Below the pieces are notes generated by a model. The model had not been told where the DNA came from, made no database searches, and saw nothing but the letters and a program-made list of their open reading frames with translations. The translations under genes were made by a program, and so were the position numbers. Below are positions 56,005-64,000 of a stretch of 64,000 nt of DNA, piece after piece; position 1 is the stretch's first letter, and each line of letters starts with the position of its first letter. The DNA is from Streptomyces sp. HUAS CB01 (GTDB taxonomy: Bacteria > Actinomycetota > Actinomycetes > Streptomycetales > Streptomycetaceae). The DNA lies in assembly GCF_030406905.1 (NCBI RefSeq), contig NZ_CP129137.1, positions 3,147,001 to 3,211,000 of the forward strand, in the 5' to 3' direction.

Positions 56005-56814
56005 ATGTCCCAGCACACGCAGCAGCCCCCGTTCCCGCAGGCGCCCGTGCCGGCCGGTCCGGCCCGCAACGGCCTCGGTACCGCCGCGCTGATCCTGGGG
56101 ATCATCGGCACCCTGTCCGGTCTGATTCCGTTCTTCTTCTGGCTGGCCGGCATCCTCGGCCTGATCGGGCTGATCCTCGGCCTCTCGGCGAAGGGCCGGC
56201 TGAAGCGCGGCGAGGCCACCAACAAGGGCGTCACCGTCGCGGGCGTCGTACTCGGCCTGGTGGCCCTTGCCCTGTCGGTGGTCGGCGCGGTCATCACGTT
56301 CAAGGCCGTGGACGAGGCCGTCGACGAGATCAACAAGGTCACGTCCGGGTCGCCCGCCGCCAAGAAGCCCGCCGGGAGCGACAAGCCGCTGGAGAAGGCG
56401 AAGGACGGCGAGGACGCGACCGGCAAGGCCCTCGCCGCCGGCGACTCCGCCGTCTACGACGACGACCTGACCATCACCGTGTCCGAGGCGAAGGCCTGGA
56501 CGCCGGGCGAGTTCGCCATCGGCCACACCAGGGGCAACAAGGCCTACAAGGTCAGCGTCGTCATCGAGAACAGCGGCAAGGAGAAGTTCGAGGCCGCGCT
56601 CGTGACCGCCGAGGCCCGCGCCGGCAAGGAGGGCGTGAAGGCCGAGGCGATCTACGACGGCAAGGTCGGCGAGCCCTTCACCGGCACGATCCTGCCCGGC
56701 AAGAAGGTCACCGCCGTCTGGGCCTTCGACGCCCCCGCCGACGCCGAGAACCTGACCGTCGAGGTCAGCCCCGGCTTCGAGTACAACGCCAGCGTCTGGG
56801 ACCTGAAGCTCTGA
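56005..56814 (+). CDS. Membrane protein with DUF4190 and DUF4352-like domains
   Basis: The 269-residue protein starts with a Pro/Gln-rich cytoplasmic stretch. Two hydrophobic segments form the DUF4190 pair (LILGIIGTLSGLIPFFFWLA; VTVAGVVLGLVALALSVVGA) around a basic loop (SAKGRLKRGEATNKG). The extracellular C-terminal domain is beta-rich like DUF4352 (YDDDLTITVSEAKAWTPGEF, YKVSVVIENSGKEKFEAALV), a surface immunoglobulin-like fold. The ATG follows GGAGG with a suitable spacing. The promoter lies in the palindromic spacer upstream. Confidence 0.85.
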   Translation: MSQHTQQPPFPQAPVPAGPARNGLGTAALILGIIGTLSGLIPFFFWLAGILGLIGLILGLSAKGRLKRGEATNKGVTVAGVVLGLVALALSVVGAVITFKAVDEAVDEINKVTSGSPAAKKPAGSDKPLEKAKDGEDATGKALAAGDSAVYDDDLTITVSEAKAWTPGEFAIGHTRGNKAYKVSVVIENSGKEKFEAALVTAEARAGKEGVKAEAIYDGKVGEPFTGTILPGKKVTAVWAFDAPADAENLTVEVSPGFEYNASVWDLKL

Positions 56815-56890
56815 GCCTCCGGCCCCTCCCCCTCACCCCCCGCCCCAGCACGACCCGTCCCGCCCACACCCGCCCCACGGAGAAGCCGCC

Positions 56891-57655
56891 ATGCCCGCCG
56901 TTCCGCCCAACCGCACCAAGCACCTCGCCCTGGCCTCGCTGTGCGCCGCCTCCGCCCTCGCGCTGACGGCGTGCGGGCCGCTCGACCAGGCGGCCGAGGA
57001 GAGCAAGCCGAGTTCCGAGTCCGGCCCCTACCCGGGCCTCTCGGGTCCCGAGATCCTCAACAAGGCCATCACCACGACGAAGCAGGCGACCGCGCTCAGA
57101 CTCAAGGTCAGCATGAAGACCGCGGACGGCCCGGTCCGGGGAGACCTCGCGGTGGACACCAAGGGTGACTGCGCGGGAACCCTCCACATGGGCACGGAGG
57201 GCACGACGGAACTCATCAAGACCGGCGACACGGTCTACCTGCGCTTCGACGAGAAGATGCTGCGCTCGCAGACCGAGGGCAGCTCCGAGGCGGAGACCCG
57301 CGCCGCCCTGGACATGCTGCTCGGCAAGTGGGTGCAGGAGAAGGCCGACGCCGAGGACGCCAAGGACCTCGCGCAGTTCTGCGACCTCGACAGCTACCTC
57401 GAGGGGTTCAAGGCCGACGACACCGAGGCGAAGCGGGCCGGCGGGTCGGCGGTCAACGGCACGCCGACGGTCGTCCTCACGGAGTCGTACCGGGGCGAGA
57501 AGGCCACCGCCCACGTGGCCGCGAAGGGCACGCCGTACCTGCTCCGGTTCCAGGTGACCGGAGGCGCCGAGCCGATCGACATGGCCTTCTCGGAGTTCGA
57601 CAAGCCGGTGCCCGTGAAGAGGCCGGCCAAGAAGGACATCGTGGACCTCGGCTGA
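56891..57655 (+). CDS. Secreted lipoprotein, LppX/LprG-like
   Basis: The 254-residue protein has a signal peptide and lipobox (ALTACG). The mature domain has the alternating beta strands of the LppX/LprAFG lipid-carrier type: ALRLKVSMKTADGPVRGDLA, DTVYLRFDEKML, TPTVVLTESYRGEKATAHVA, PYLLRFQVTGGAEPIDMAFS. It may carry or sense a lipid, or simply bind a ligand. It lies 76 bases after the DUF4190 gene on the same strand, probably in one transcript, and is followed by a strong terminator. Confidence 0.82.
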   Translation: MPAVPPNRTKHLALASLCAASALALTACGPLDQAAEESKPSSESGPYPGLSGPEILNKAITTTKQATALRLKVSMKTADGPVRGDLAVDTKGDCAGTLHMGTEGTTELIKTGDTVYLRFDEKMLRSQTEGSSEAETRAALDMLLGKWVQEKADAEDAKDLAQFCDLDSYLEGFKADDTEAKRAGGSAVNGTPTVVLTESYRGEKATAHVAAKGTPYLLRFQVTGGAEPIDMAFSEFDKPVPVKRPAKKDIVDLG

Positions 57656-57681
57656 GCGGGGCCCGCGAGGAGCGGGGGACA

Positions 57682-57719
57682 GCCGGGAAGGCCGCACGGA
57701 GGGGGGCGGCCTTCCCGGC
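57682..57719 (+). terminator. Hairpin terminator after the lipoprotein gene
   Basis: A 14-base perfect stem (57682-57695 with 57706-57719), loop of 10, followed by ctttcc. It lies 27 bases after the stop. Confidence 0.88.
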
Positions 57720-57859
57720 CTTTCCGTGTCCGGAGTGACTGCCGCCGCGTCCGGCAGGGAGGCCACCCGCGCCCGGAGGGACGCCGCCGGACGCCCGGGA
57801 GGCCGGCGGCCCGTACGCCCTGACGCGCCTGTGCGGAGCGGAGACCGCGCAGGCGCACG

Positions 57860-58456
57860 TCAGCCGTCGAGGCGGCGGTCGTCCCGGTGGGCTCCGTAGT
57901 ACGCGGCCTGGCGCGCCATGATCGTCCGCATCGAGGTGCCGCGCGGGACGCCGTGGACCGTCCCGGGGAAGTCGAGTTCCCGCTGCTTCTCCCAGAGCTC
58001 GTCGTGGCGGTCCGGCGAGAAGAGTTCCGCGGGGTCGCCGGCGGCGATCCAGCCGATGGGGACGACCGTCCCCGGCTCCAGCCGCGAGTTGACGTGCAGC
58101 ACGCTGTTGATCCGCAGCTCCGATCCCGCCCCGGCGACGGCGCCGGGGAACATCGCCGCGCCGGTCGCCACGAACACCTCGTCCTCGGCGGTCGCCCCGT
58201 TGACGTGGGCGTGCGGCCCGACGAGGACGGCGTCCCCGATGACGGCAGGATGCCCCGCCCGGCCGCGGACGAGCGCGTTCTCCATGACCACCACGTCGGC
58301 GCCGGTCCGCACCTCGCCGTCCTCGGCGGTGAGCACGGCCCCGTGCAGGACCCGGGCCCTCTCGCCCAGGACGACGGCCCCGCACAGGACGGCGGAGGGG
58401 GCCACGTACGCCGACGCGGGGACGACGGGACGCCGCCCGCGGTGTTCGTACAGCAA
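57860..58456 (-). CDS. Hexapeptide-repeat protein, gamma-carbonic-anhydrase-like
   Basis: The 198-residue protein forms a left-handed beta-helix by its hexapeptide pattern: VPASAYVAPSAVLCGAVVLG, ARVLHGAVLTAEDGEVRTGA, HPAVIGDAVLVGPHAHVNGA. His residues (VLHG, GHP, GPHAHVNG) partly fit the gamma-class zinc ligands, but not all are in canonical spacing. A C-terminal helix follows (DELWEKQRELDFPGTVHG). It may be a carbonic anhydrase or a non-catalytic acyltransferase-like protein. It lies 23 bases downstream of the HNH gene. Confidence 0.8.
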   Translation of the reverse strand: MLYEHRGRRPVVPASAYVAPSAVLCGAVVLGERARVLHGAVLTAEDGEVRTGADVVVMENALVRGRAGHPAVIGDAVLVGPHAHVNGATAEDEVFVATGAAMFPGAVAGAGSELRINSVLHVNSRLEPGTVVPIGWIAAGDPAELFSPDRHDELWEKQRELDFPGTVHGVPRGTSMRTIMARQAAYYGAHRDDRRLDG

Positions 58457-58479
58457 ACGACCTCACCCTCCGATGTCTC

Positions 58480-59244
58480 TCAGCCCCCGCACTGACGCAG
58501 CATCATCCGCTTGTCCGCCGCCGTGACCGGCAGCTCGTACTTGAGCGCCACCTGGGCGAAGCGGACCGCGTACGCGCACCGTATCCGCCGCTCCGGGGGA
58601 AGCCAGGAGGCCGGGCCCGAGTCGCGCTTGGCCGAGTTGGCGCGACCCTCGACGGGCAGGAGGTTGAGCGCGTCGTTGGCGAACTGCCGGCGCCTGCTCT
58701 CCGACCAGCGGGAGGAGCCCATCTGCCAGCTGTACGAGAGCGGCACCACATGGTCGATCTGCACCTCGGCGGCATCGCGCTTGCGCCACTCGACGGTCTT
58801 GCCGGTGTACGGGTCGTGCAGGGTCATGGAGACGACGACGCAGTCGGAACCGTCCCGGAAACGGAGCTCCCGGCCGTCGCGTTTCAGCAGATCGTTCCGC
58901 GTGTCGCACCCGTTCCGCGCCAGGGGTACCCCGTCGGCGGTGTCCGTCCAGGCCCGGCCGAACTCGTCGCGGTCGTAACCCGTCCTGGGGCCGCGGCCCT
59001 TGACCGTCAGTCCCTCCACGACCCTGCGGGCCTCCGCACGGTCCGCCTCGGCGGTCAGGGGCGCGAGACCGGGCTTCGTGCCGTCCGGGTTGGCGAGCGG
59101 ACCCGTCGCACCGCCCGCCGACGGGCCGGCGGCGGAGTCCGCCCCACCGGACGCTCCGGAACCGGGTACGCAGCCCGCGAGGACGGCGGCGGACAGGACG
59201 ACGGCGAACAGCGCCGGGCGGGACTTGCGCAGGGAATCGGGCAC
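58480..59244 (-). CDS. Lipoprotein with HNH (DUF1524) nuclease domain
   Basis: The 254-residue protein has a signal peptide and lipobox (LAGCVPG), so it is exported and lipid-anchored. The C-terminal half is the GmrSD/DUF1524 HNH nuclease: VQIDHVVPLSYSWQMGSSRW carries the catalytic DH, and RQFANDALNLLPVEGRANSA the Asn residues, then KRDSGPASWLPPERRIRCAY. Secreted members of this family degrade DNA outside the cell. Two Cys pairs may form disulfides. The start is GTG at 59244. Confidence 0.9.
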   Translation of the reverse strand: MPDSLRKSRPALFAVVLSAAVLAGCVPGSGASGGADSAAGPSAGGATGPLANPDGTKPGLAPLTAEADRAEARRVVEGLTVKGRGPRTGYDRDEFGRAWTDTADGVPLARNGCDTRNDLLKRDGRELRFRDGSDCVVVSMTLHDPYTGKTVEWRKRDAAEVQIDHVVPLSYSWQMGSSRWSESRRRQFANDALNLLPVEGRANSAKRDSGPASWLPPERRIRCAYAVRFAQVALKYELPVTAADKRMMLRQCGG

Positions 59245-59560
59245 GCAGGGATCCTAGGGAACGACGGCCCCGGGCGGGGGCCGGATCCCGGCGAACGGCG
59301 GGCCGCCGGGGACTCGGCCGGGGCAGCCCCGGGGCGAGGCCCCCAACGGCCCGCGCCGCCGCCGGGGCGAGGGCCGCAGCCCCGGCCGGCGACGGGCCGC
59401 ACGGGAGGGGGCACTGATGAACGACCGCCGGCGGCGAGGCCCGGGGCGCCGGCCGGTGGCAGCCCGTGCAGCCGCCGGGGCGCCGGCCGGTGGCAGCCCG
59501 TGCAGCGTCGCCGGAGCAGGGCCGGAGTGCGGGACACGGCGTCCTCGTGGGGCCCCGAGC
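59245..59560. repeat. 316-base spacer with a 34-bp-period tandem repeat
   Basis: A 32-base identical block starting ccggggcgccggccggtggc occurs at 59441-59472 and again at 59475-59506. The rest is G+C-rich without a credible gene; a short plus-strand frame from 59417 is not supported by family or codon pattern. Confidence 0.8.
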
Positions 59561-60430
59561 TCAGACCTTGCCGATGCCCAGCGTCGTCTCGCGCGGCAGC
59601 AGTCCGGAGCTGAGGACCGCCACCCAGAGGGGGCCGAGGAGTTCGGCGAGCCTGGTGGTGTCGGACTCCCCCAGTGCCCGCCAGGGAGCGGCGGCCAGTT
59701 CGTCGGTACGGCGCTCCACCCGGGCACGCAGCGAGCGGCCCGCCTCCGTCGCGGTGCCGTCGGCCCCCAGCAGCCCGCGTGCCGCGAGCCGTTCCCGGGC
59801 CGCGGCCCATGCGCCGTCGCTCCAGCCGCGGCTGGAGAACACCCCGACCGGCGCAGCGCCGATCGCGGCGAACGACACGAGGGACTCGACCGGGTCGAGC
59901 CCGGCGTCGACGAGCGCGGACACATGCCCGTCGCCCCGGTGTTCGCGCAGGACCGTCGCGGCGTGCCACAGTGCGCGGTGCGGCTCCTCGGGCCAGGGCA
60001 GGGCCGCGTTGGCCGCGGCGAGCGGGCGGCCCCCGGTGTCGGCCGCCTCGGCGGCGCGCCGGGCCAGGGCGGCGGCCTGGGCGAGCGCGGGCCCGGTCAC
60101 CGTCTCGCTCCCGAGGACGGTGCGGTACGCCTCGCCGACCGCGCGGACACGGGCCTCCAGCAGTTTGTCCGGGGCGGCCACGTCCCAGGCGACCGGTACG
60201 TGCTCGGCGACCATGCGCGGGCTGAAGCTGTGGAACGCGGCGGTCACCTCCGCGGCGTCGGGCGTGCCGAGCGGTGCGGCGCGCCAGGCGAAGTAGCCGG
60301 GCCACCGCTCGGAGGTGCCGTAGCCGAGTGCGCGGGCCTCCGCGACGACCTCGGGCGCGTAGTACAGGACCGCGTGCAACGGCTCCAGCAGATGCCACAT
60401 CTGCCGTGTCCGTGCGTTCTCGTCAGCCAT
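59561..60430 (-). CDS. SCO6745-family protein (winged-helix-like C-terminus)
   Basis: The 289-residue protein begins ARTRQMWHLLEPLHAVLYYA, and continues YGTSERWPGYFAWRAAPLG, PWPEEPHRALWHAATVLREH and a C-terminal winged-helix-like part (AARERLAARGLLGADGTATE). This order matches the SCO6745 family; the function is unknown. The ATG at 60430 has GAGAGGG upstream. It stands alone between two spacers. Confidence 0.8.
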   Translation of the reverse strand: MADENARTRQMWHLLEPLHAVLYYAPEVVAEARALGYGTSERWPGYFAWRAAPLGTPDAAEVTAAFHSFSPRMVAEHVPVAWDVAAPDKLLEARVRAVGEAYRTVLGSETVTGPALAQAAALARRAAEAADTGGRPLAAANAALPWPEEPHRALWHAATVLREHRGDGHVSALVDAGLDPVESLVSFAAIGAAPVGVFSSRGWSDGAWAAARERLAARGLLGADGTATEAGRSLRARVERRTDELAAAPWRALGESDTTRLAELLGPLWVAVLSSGLLPRETTLGIGKV

Positions 60431-60562
60431 GGCGTTCCCTCTCCCCCGTCGTGCTCCCGAGCCATCTTGACGCTGACCAGATTCCTCCGGCCGGCCAGAA
60501 CTTGTCAATGGCAAGATAGGACCGGGAGGAAGGGCCGGACGCGAACCGGGAGGGACGCACGT

Positions 60563-60591
60563 CCGCCGCGCCCGGGAGATCCGGGCGGCGG
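60563..60591 (-). terminator. Hairpin terminator after the beta-helix gene
   Basis: cgcccgg-gagat-ccgggcg with outer ccg/cgg pairing across a short bulge, 24 bases beyond the minus-strand stop. Confidence 0.55.
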
Positions 60592-60614
60592 AGTAGCTCG
60601 GGGCCTCGGGGGCG

Positions 60615-62351
60615 TCAGCCGACGCAGCCGCGCACGGAGTCCGTCGGCCTGCAGTTGTTCGGGGTGTTGAACATGACCTGGGAGCCGAGGAGCCGGACGG
60701 TCCCCGACCGGCGGAAGATGCCGCCGCCGTCGATGGCACGGGTGCCGTTGATGACGGTCCGGTCCAGCGTCGACGTGCCCACCGCGTGGTAGAGGCCGCC
60801 GCCGAGCGCCGTGCCGTCCTGCGCGGTCACGGTGTTGTTCAGAATCCTCGCGCCGGTGCTCGCCAGCGTGCCGCCGTCCGGGTTGTCCACTCCGCCGCCC
60901 TGCGCCACGCCCTCGGCGGCGTCGACGACGTTGCCGACGACGGAGCTGCGCAGCAGTTTCAGCTGGCTCCCGGGCCCGAGCCGGATGCCGCCGCCGCGTG
61001 CCGTGCCGCCCTGCGCCGTCACCGTGTTGCCGCTGATGTGGGTGTTGTCGACGGTCATGGAGGCGGAGTTGGTGATGCCGCCGCCCTGGGCCGTCCCGTC
61101 CGGGGCGTCGGCGACGTTGCCGCGTACGAAGCTGCCGGTGACGGTCATCCCGCCGGACGCCGCCGGTGCGCTGTTGGTGACCGCGGCACGGGCGAACCCA
61201 CCCGGAGCGGACGAACGGTTGTTCCTGACCACGGAGTTCTTGACGGTGCTCTGCGCCATGCCGGCGAGACCCGAGCCGAACGCGAAGCTCCGGGTGCCCT
61301 CCCTCGCCCACGCCACGTTGTTGATCACCTGGGCGCCCTCGACCGTGAGCGGCCCGTCGTTCGCGATGCCGCCGCCCGCCGCCGCACCGCCCCGGTCCGA
61401 TCCCGAGTAGGCGACGGTGTTGCCGCTGACGACCGAGCTGCGGACCGTGGCGTTGCCGGGGTTGTCGATACCGGCCCCCTGCGCGTACAGCTTCGACTCG
61501 GCCCGGTTGCCGGTCACCCTGCTGCGGGTCAGGAACATCTGCCCGAGGTTGGCGATCCCCCCGCCGCAGGCCATGCCGGGGACGTCCGGGTAGGCCGGGC
61601 AGTCGGTCGCGCTTCCACCGCTGATCGTGGTGTCGTACATCGTCAGCCGCCCCGTCCTGGCGACGAGCAGGATGCGGAACCTCGGCGCGGTCGCGGCGCG
61701 GGTGATCGTCGCCCCCTGGCCGTCGACGGTCAGCGTGCCGGTGACCACCGGCAGTCCGTTGACGGGGTGGAAGGGGTTGGCCCCGGCCGTGAGCCGGTAG
61801 GTGCAGCCCGGCGCGAGCCGCAGGGTCTCCGGGGCGGCCGTTCCGTTGGCCGCGCGGATGGCGGTGAGGAGATGGGGGACGGAGCACGGTACGTCGACGA
61901 TGCCGGGGACCGCGGGCTTCGGCGGCACGGCGGGCCTGCTGGGAACGGCCGGCTTGGCGGGAGTGGCGGGTTTGGCGGGAGTGGCGGGTTTGGCGGGAGG
62001 GACCGGAGTGGGGGGCCTGGCGGGTCCCGGCGGTTTCGGGCCCACGGCGGCGCCTCCCGACGCGGCGGGGGACGGGGCGGCCGCCTGCGGCGCCTGCCGG
62101 GGAGGGGCCGGGGGAACCGGCGGGGCCGCACCCGGGCCGGAAGGCGCCGGAGCCGGCGGCACGACCCCGGCGGCGGGGGGCACGGGGACGGCGGGAGCGG
62201 CCGGGGCGGCGGGGGCCACGGGCGCGGACGCCGGGGGTCTCTGCTGCTGCGGCGGAGGGGGCGACGGTGCGGCGCCGACGGCAGTGACGGGGACCGTGAC
62301 CAGAGCGCCCGCCACGAGACCGACGACGGCCGGAACGTGCTGACGAGACAT
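60615..62351 (-). CDS. Secreted Pro-rich right-handed beta-helix protein
   Basis: The 578-residue protein has a signal peptide (VVGLVAGALVTVPVTAVGAA), then about 130 residues of Pro/Ala linker with PAKPAT repeats. A parallel beta-helix follows: ISGGSATDCPAYPDVPGMAC, GGGIANLGQMFLTRSRVTGN, GGGITNSASMTVDNTHISGN, GGGVDNPDGGTLASTGARIL. The coil repeats are of the type seen in polysaccharide-binding or -degrading surface proteins. No catalytic Asp pattern is certain. The ATG at 62351 has GAGGAG six bases before it. Probably cell-wall or matrix associated. Confidence 0.85.
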   Translation of the reverse strand: MSRQHVPAVVGLVAGALVTVPVTAVGAAPSPPPPQQQRPPASAPVAPAAPAAPAVPVPPAAGVVPPAPAPSGPGAAPPVPPAPPRQAPQAAAPSPAASGGAAVGPKPPGPARPPTPVPPAKPATPAKPATPAKPAVPSRPAVPPKPAVPGIVDVPCSVPHLLTAIRAANGTAAPETLRLAPGCTYRLTAGANPFHPVNGLPVVTGTLTVDGQGATITRAATAPRFRILLVARTGRLTMYDTTISGGSATDCPAYPDVPGMACGGGIANLGQMFLTRSRVTGNRAESKLYAQGAGIDNPGNATVRSSVVSGNTVAYSGSDRGGAAAGGGIANDGPLTVEGAQVINNVAWAREGTRSFAFGSGLAGMAQSTVKNSVVRNNRSSAPGGFARAAVTNSAPAASGGMTVTGSFVRGNVADAPDGTAQGGGITNSASMTVDNTHISGNTVTAQGGTARGGGIRLGPGSQLKLLRSSVVGNVVDAAEGVAQGGGVDNPDGGTLASTGARILNNTVTAQDGTALGGGLYHAVGTSTLDRTVINGTRAIDGGGIFRRSGTVRLLGSQVMFNTPNNCRPTDSVRGCVG

Positions 62352-63065
62352 CAAAGGCTCCTCACTGCTGGGCGGTACGGCCGGCCACGCGGGACACAGC
62401 CCTCGCGAGCCAAGCCGAACACGTCCCGTCGCCGCCGTCGCCCGGGCCTGATCCGTCCGGGCGAGCCGTGCCCCGAACGGGCCACACCGTCTGCGCCACG
62501 GGGCGGGTCCGGCGACCCGGGGCCGTACGCCGCCGCGCCCCGATGTCCTCTCGCGAGACCGTTTCTGACGGCCCGTCGAACAGGCGGGCCCCGAGAGAGG
62601 GCCTCCGGCGGCTCGCATCCCGGCCGCGCTCTCGCGAGACCGGTTCTGACGGCCCGTCGAACAGGCGGGCCCCGAGAGAGGGCCTCCGGCGGCTCGCATC
62701 CCGGCCGCGCCCGCGCGTCGCCCCGCCGTGACGCCGCACCCGTACGGCCCGTGCGGCTTCCGCGCCCGCGTCCCCACGCCTCGCCCCGACGCCTCCCACG
62801 GCTCAGCCCGGCCCGCCGTACCCCGAGCATCCCCGCACCCGACAGCCGCCGGGGCCACGGCACCGCAACCCGGGGCACGCCCGCCCGGCCGGTGCCGCGC
62901 CCCGCGCCGCCAGAGGCCCGGCCCGCCGCACCCAGAGAACCCCGTACCCCGAGCCCCGCCCTACCCCGAGCCCCGCCCTACCCCGAGAACCCCGCACCCC
63001 GCACCCCGCCGCACCCGAGCGCCCCGGCCACCGTGCAGGCGGCGCCGGTGCCGGGCCCGCCCCGG
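62352..63065. repeat. 714-base spacer: 81-bp tandem duplication and short repeats
   Basis: Units 62548-62628 and 62629-62709 are tandem and differ at one base. Each has a tctcgcgaga palindrome and a GGCCCG/CGGGCC hairpin. Further right a 17-base unit (taccccgagccccgccc) is doubled at 62945-62978. The segment lies downstream of mfd on the minus strand and upstream of the beta-helix gene. Both minus-strand frames stay open because of base composition; I support no gene. Confidence 0.88.
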
Positions 63066-64000
63066 CTACGAGCCGAGGATCGACGTCAGGAACTCACCCG
63101 TCCACGCCAGCAGTTCCCGCCCGACCACCGGCTTGCCGCCGATCTTGCCGGTCGTCGGCCGCGGCACCAGGATCTGCTGGACCGCCGGCTTGATCACCGT
63201 GCGCGGGTAGAGCCGCTTCAGCCGAAGCTCCTGCGACTCGCGCAGCTCCACCGGCGCGAAGCGGATGTTCGGGCCCTGGAGCACGATCTCGCCGACGCCG
63301 CAGGCCCGGGCGAGCATCCGCAGCCCGGCGACCAGCAGCAGGTTCTCCACCGGCTCCGGCAGCTTGCCGTAGCGGTCGACGAGCTCCTCCCGCACCGCCG
63401 TGACGTCCTCCTCCGAGTTCGCGGCGGCGATGGCCCGGTACGCCTGGAGGCGCAGCCGCTCGCCCGGCGCGTAGTCGTGCGGGACGTGCGCGTCGACCGG
63501 CAGCTCGATCTTGACCTCCAGCGGGGGCTCCTCCTCCGCCCCGCCCTCCAGGGAGGCCCGGTAGTCGGCGACCGCCTCGCCCACCATGCGGACGTAGAGG
63601 TCGAAGCCGACGCCCGCGATGTGGCCCGACTGCTCGCCGCCGAGGAGGTTGCCCGCGCCGCGGATCTCCAGGTCCTTCATCGCGACGTACATGCCCGCGC
63701 CCATCTCGGTGTGCTGGGCGATCGTCGCCAGACGCTCGTGCGCGGTCTCGGTGAGCGGCTTCTCCGGCGGGTAGAGGAAGTACGCGTAGCCGCGTTCCCG
63801 GCCGCGGCCGACCCGGCCGCGCAGCTGGTGCAGCTGCGAGAGGCCGAAGTTGTCGCCGCGCTCCACGATGAGCGTGTTGGCGTTGGAGATGTCGATGCCG
63901 GACTCGACGATCGTCGTCGAGACGAGCACGTCGAACTTCTTCTCCCAGAAGTCGACGACGACCTGCTCCAGCGCGCTCTCGCCCATCTGGCCGTGGGCGG
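63066..64000 (-). CDS. mfd: Transcription-repair coupling factor Mfd, C-terminal part
   Basis: About 311 residues of a much longer protein are present; the frame is open to the right edge. The second RecA-like helicase domain is seen from STTIVESGIDISNANTLIVE (motif V) to LHQLRGRVGRGRERGYAYF (motif VI). KDLEIRGAGNLLGGEQSGHI is the RecG/Mfd helical module. The C-terminal D7 domain follows (RLRLQAYRAIAAANSEEDVT, ELVDRYGKLPEPVENLLLVA). Mfd removes stalled RNA polymerase and recruits repair. Transcription is leftward; the stop is at 63066. Confidence 0.97.
   Translation of the reverse strand, partial: AHGQMGESALEQVVVDFWEKKFDVLVSTTIVESGIDISNANTLIVERGDNFGLSQLHQLRGRVGRGRERGYAYFLYPPEKPLTETAHERLATIAQHTEMGAGMYVAMKDLEIRGAGNLLGGEQSGHIAGVGFDLYVRMVGEAVADYRASLEGGAEEEPPLEVKIELPVDAHVPHDYAPGERLRLQAYRAIAAANSEEDVTAVREELVDRYGKLPEPVENLLLVAGLRMLARACGVGEIVLQGPNIRFAPVELRESQELRLKRLYPRTVIKPAVQQILVPRPTTGKIGGKPVVGRELLAWTGEFLTSILGS

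Overview
The window is ordinary chromosomal DNA from a Streptomyces. It has very high G+C, G/C-ending codons, and GTG, TTG and ATG starts behind GGAGG-type ribosome sites. It also holds the rare-codon tRNA-Leu(UAA) gene bldA, an rpfA gene behind a c-di-AMP (ydaO-type) leader, and an ndh gene with a distant Rex-type operator. From memory, the order ndh, ppx, DUF501, divIC, eno, rpfA, P450, mazG, mfd matches the central S. coelicolor chromosome. I see no insertion sequence, prophage, integrase or CRISPR array. About 52 protein genes are annotated; the first (membrane protein) and last (mfd) run off the window.

Layout. 1-8.4 kb: a surface-polysaccharide cluster (flippase-like protein, GH26 hydrolase, two membrane proteins, polysaccharide deacetylase, GT2 glycosyltransferase, BioF2/FemAB-like acyltransferase), mostly leftward and probably from a promoter near 8.4 kb. 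8.6-16.6 kb: histidine utilisation (hutI; an operon of hutU, an M20 amidohydrolase and hutF), interrupted by an exported protein and a flavin-split-barrel protein. 16.7-20.1 kb: PLP decarboxylase, SRPBCC protein, APC permease. 20.3-22.5 kb: a Roadblock/LC7 gene cluster without its usual GTPase and kinase; two of its genes carry TTA codons. 22.5-32.1 kb: small membrane proteins, an RpiR regulator, cystathionine beta-synthase, an SGNH hydrolase, a thiolase and a Bax-inhibitor-like protein. 32.5 kb: bldA. 33-36.4 kb: a MacB-like ABC exporter. 36.4-43.2 kb: a cyclopropane synthase-like methyltransferase, ndh, ppx, DUF501, divIC, eno. 43.5-49.2 kb: two Rpf/LysM cell-wall proteins, a P450, mazG, a SurA-like lipoprotein. 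49.4-62.4 kb: DUF4230, a methyltransferase, a Ser/Thr kinase coupled to a membrane protein, a one-polypeptide HTH/N6-adenine methylase/specificity protein, secreted proteins, an HNH nuclease lipoprotein, and a beta-helix surface protein. The end is the C-terminal part of mfd.

How it fits together. Much of the window serves the cell envelope and development: polysaccharide assembly, Rpf germination factors, divIC, bldA. The most notable link is that three genes (the GH26 hydrolase and two Roadblock-cluster genes) have in-frame TTA codons, so their translation should depend on bldA, which is in the same window. Strong hairpin terminators separate most units. Several spacers contain small tandem repeats that no gene explains.
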